DNA of 5,713 nt from contig CANJZR010000274.1 in assembly GCA_947479075.1 (NCBI GenBank), positions 1 to 5,713 on the forward strand, given 5' to 3'. Origin of the DNA: Planctomycetaceae bacterium. GTDB lineage: Bacteria; Planctomycetota; Planctomycetia; Planctomycetales; Planctomycetaceae. A program made the position numbers and the translations under genes. The notes below the pieces were generated by a model. The model was not told where the DNA came from. It searched no databases and worked only from the letters and a program-made list of their open reading frames with translations. Below are positions 5,411-5,713 of the stretch, piece after piece (the stretch's first letter is position 1; the number at the start of each line of letters is the position of its first letter).

Positions 5411-5713
5411 TCACTCCGGAAAGCCGGCAGCCGAAAAGTCGATGTTGGAGTAGTAGCGCCGCATCCTAGAAAGAGATTCCTTCAGTTCTTCAGGCAGTTT
5501 CACACCTCGTCCGATAATCCCCTGATTCAGACGGGTGAATTGCGAAGCTGCGCGATCGACCGCTGCTTGAGCCTTCTGCCGATCACCAGGTAGCCCAAAG
5601 TGCTCACTGATCTTGATCAGTTCTCCAACGGGATCTTGATTCAAGTTCTCGTAGCGACAGACATACGCTGTGGCGTCATGGACAAGTTTGCTGGAAAACC
5701 ATCCTGCATAAAA
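5411..5713 (-). CDS. probable sulfotransferase, C-terminal fragment (N-terminus beyond window)
   Basis: The frame is open from the window edge to the TGA at 5413-5411, giving 100 residues. A TTG at 5644 lies inside this continuous frame and is not a believable start. The fragment begins FYAGW, and residues 21-42 read YENL, NQDPVGEL, then EHFGLP. This is the pattern near the C-terminus of PAPS-dependent sulfotransferases (YEDL..DP..EL..I..FLGLP). The tail GIIGRGVKLPEEL followed by a helix with RRYY also fits. Such enzymes transfer sulfate from PAPS to a sugar, lipid or protein group. The PAPS-binding motifs lie in the missing N-terminal part, so activity and substrate cannot be judged. The stop is 582 bases upstream of the autotransporter start, and a hairpin lies between, so co-transcription is doubtful. 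The family call rests on one C-terminal motif. Confidence 0.7.
   Translation of the reverse strand, partial: FYAGWFSSKLVHDATAYVCRYENLNQDPVGELIKISEHFGLPGDRQKAQAAVDRAASQFTRLNQGIIGRGVKLPEELKESLSRMRRYYSNIDFSAAGFPE

Noticed and set aside
5607..5620. CTGATC-TT-GATCAG inverted repeat
   Set aside because: It lies inside sulfotransferase codons (ELIKISEH) and is explained by coding constraint.

Overview
The window reads as bacterial DNA of moderate GC. Every gene I can support lies on the minus strand, so transcription runs from high to low coordinates. A planctomycete is my best guess, at moderate confidence. The reasons are an inverse-autotransporter barrel carrying a plain beta-helix passenger, a sulfotransferase next to it, and long non-coding gaps. 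No rRNA, tRNA, CRISPR or mobile element is visible.

Layout in transcription order. (1) 5713-5411: C-terminal 100 residues of a probable sulfotransferase, cut by the window edge, followed by a hairpin that may terminate it. (2) 5410-4829: 582 bases without a convincing gene but with many small symmetric and repeated motifs. These include four CGATCACA octamers, a 20-bp-spaced direct repeat, several dyads, and a perfect 17-bp palindrome just upstream of the next ribosome binding site. (3) 4828-1790: a 1012-residue secreted protein with a signal peptide, an inverse-autotransporter (intimin/invasin-type, type Ve) beta-barrel, and a long right-handed beta-helix passenger with rungs of about 24 residues. 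This is the most interesting object here. (4) 1789-1387: about 400 bases with no supported gene, holding the presumed promoter of the next operon and perhaps a decayed reading frame. (5) 1386-523: an RmlD/RfbD-like dTDP-4-dehydrorhamnose reductase. (6) 526 to beyond base 1: a YeeZ-like atypical SDR, overlapping the previous gene by ATGA and cut at its C-terminus.

The two SDR genes form a translationally coupled pair. The autotransporter appears to be its own transcription unit with a long, motif-rich leader. Sulfotransferase, surface adhesin-like protein and deoxysugar-type reductase all suit a cell-envelope theme, but nothing in the sequence proves that they act together. No complete new multi-gene system is evident. 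The novelty lies in the architecture of the autotransporter and its upstream region.
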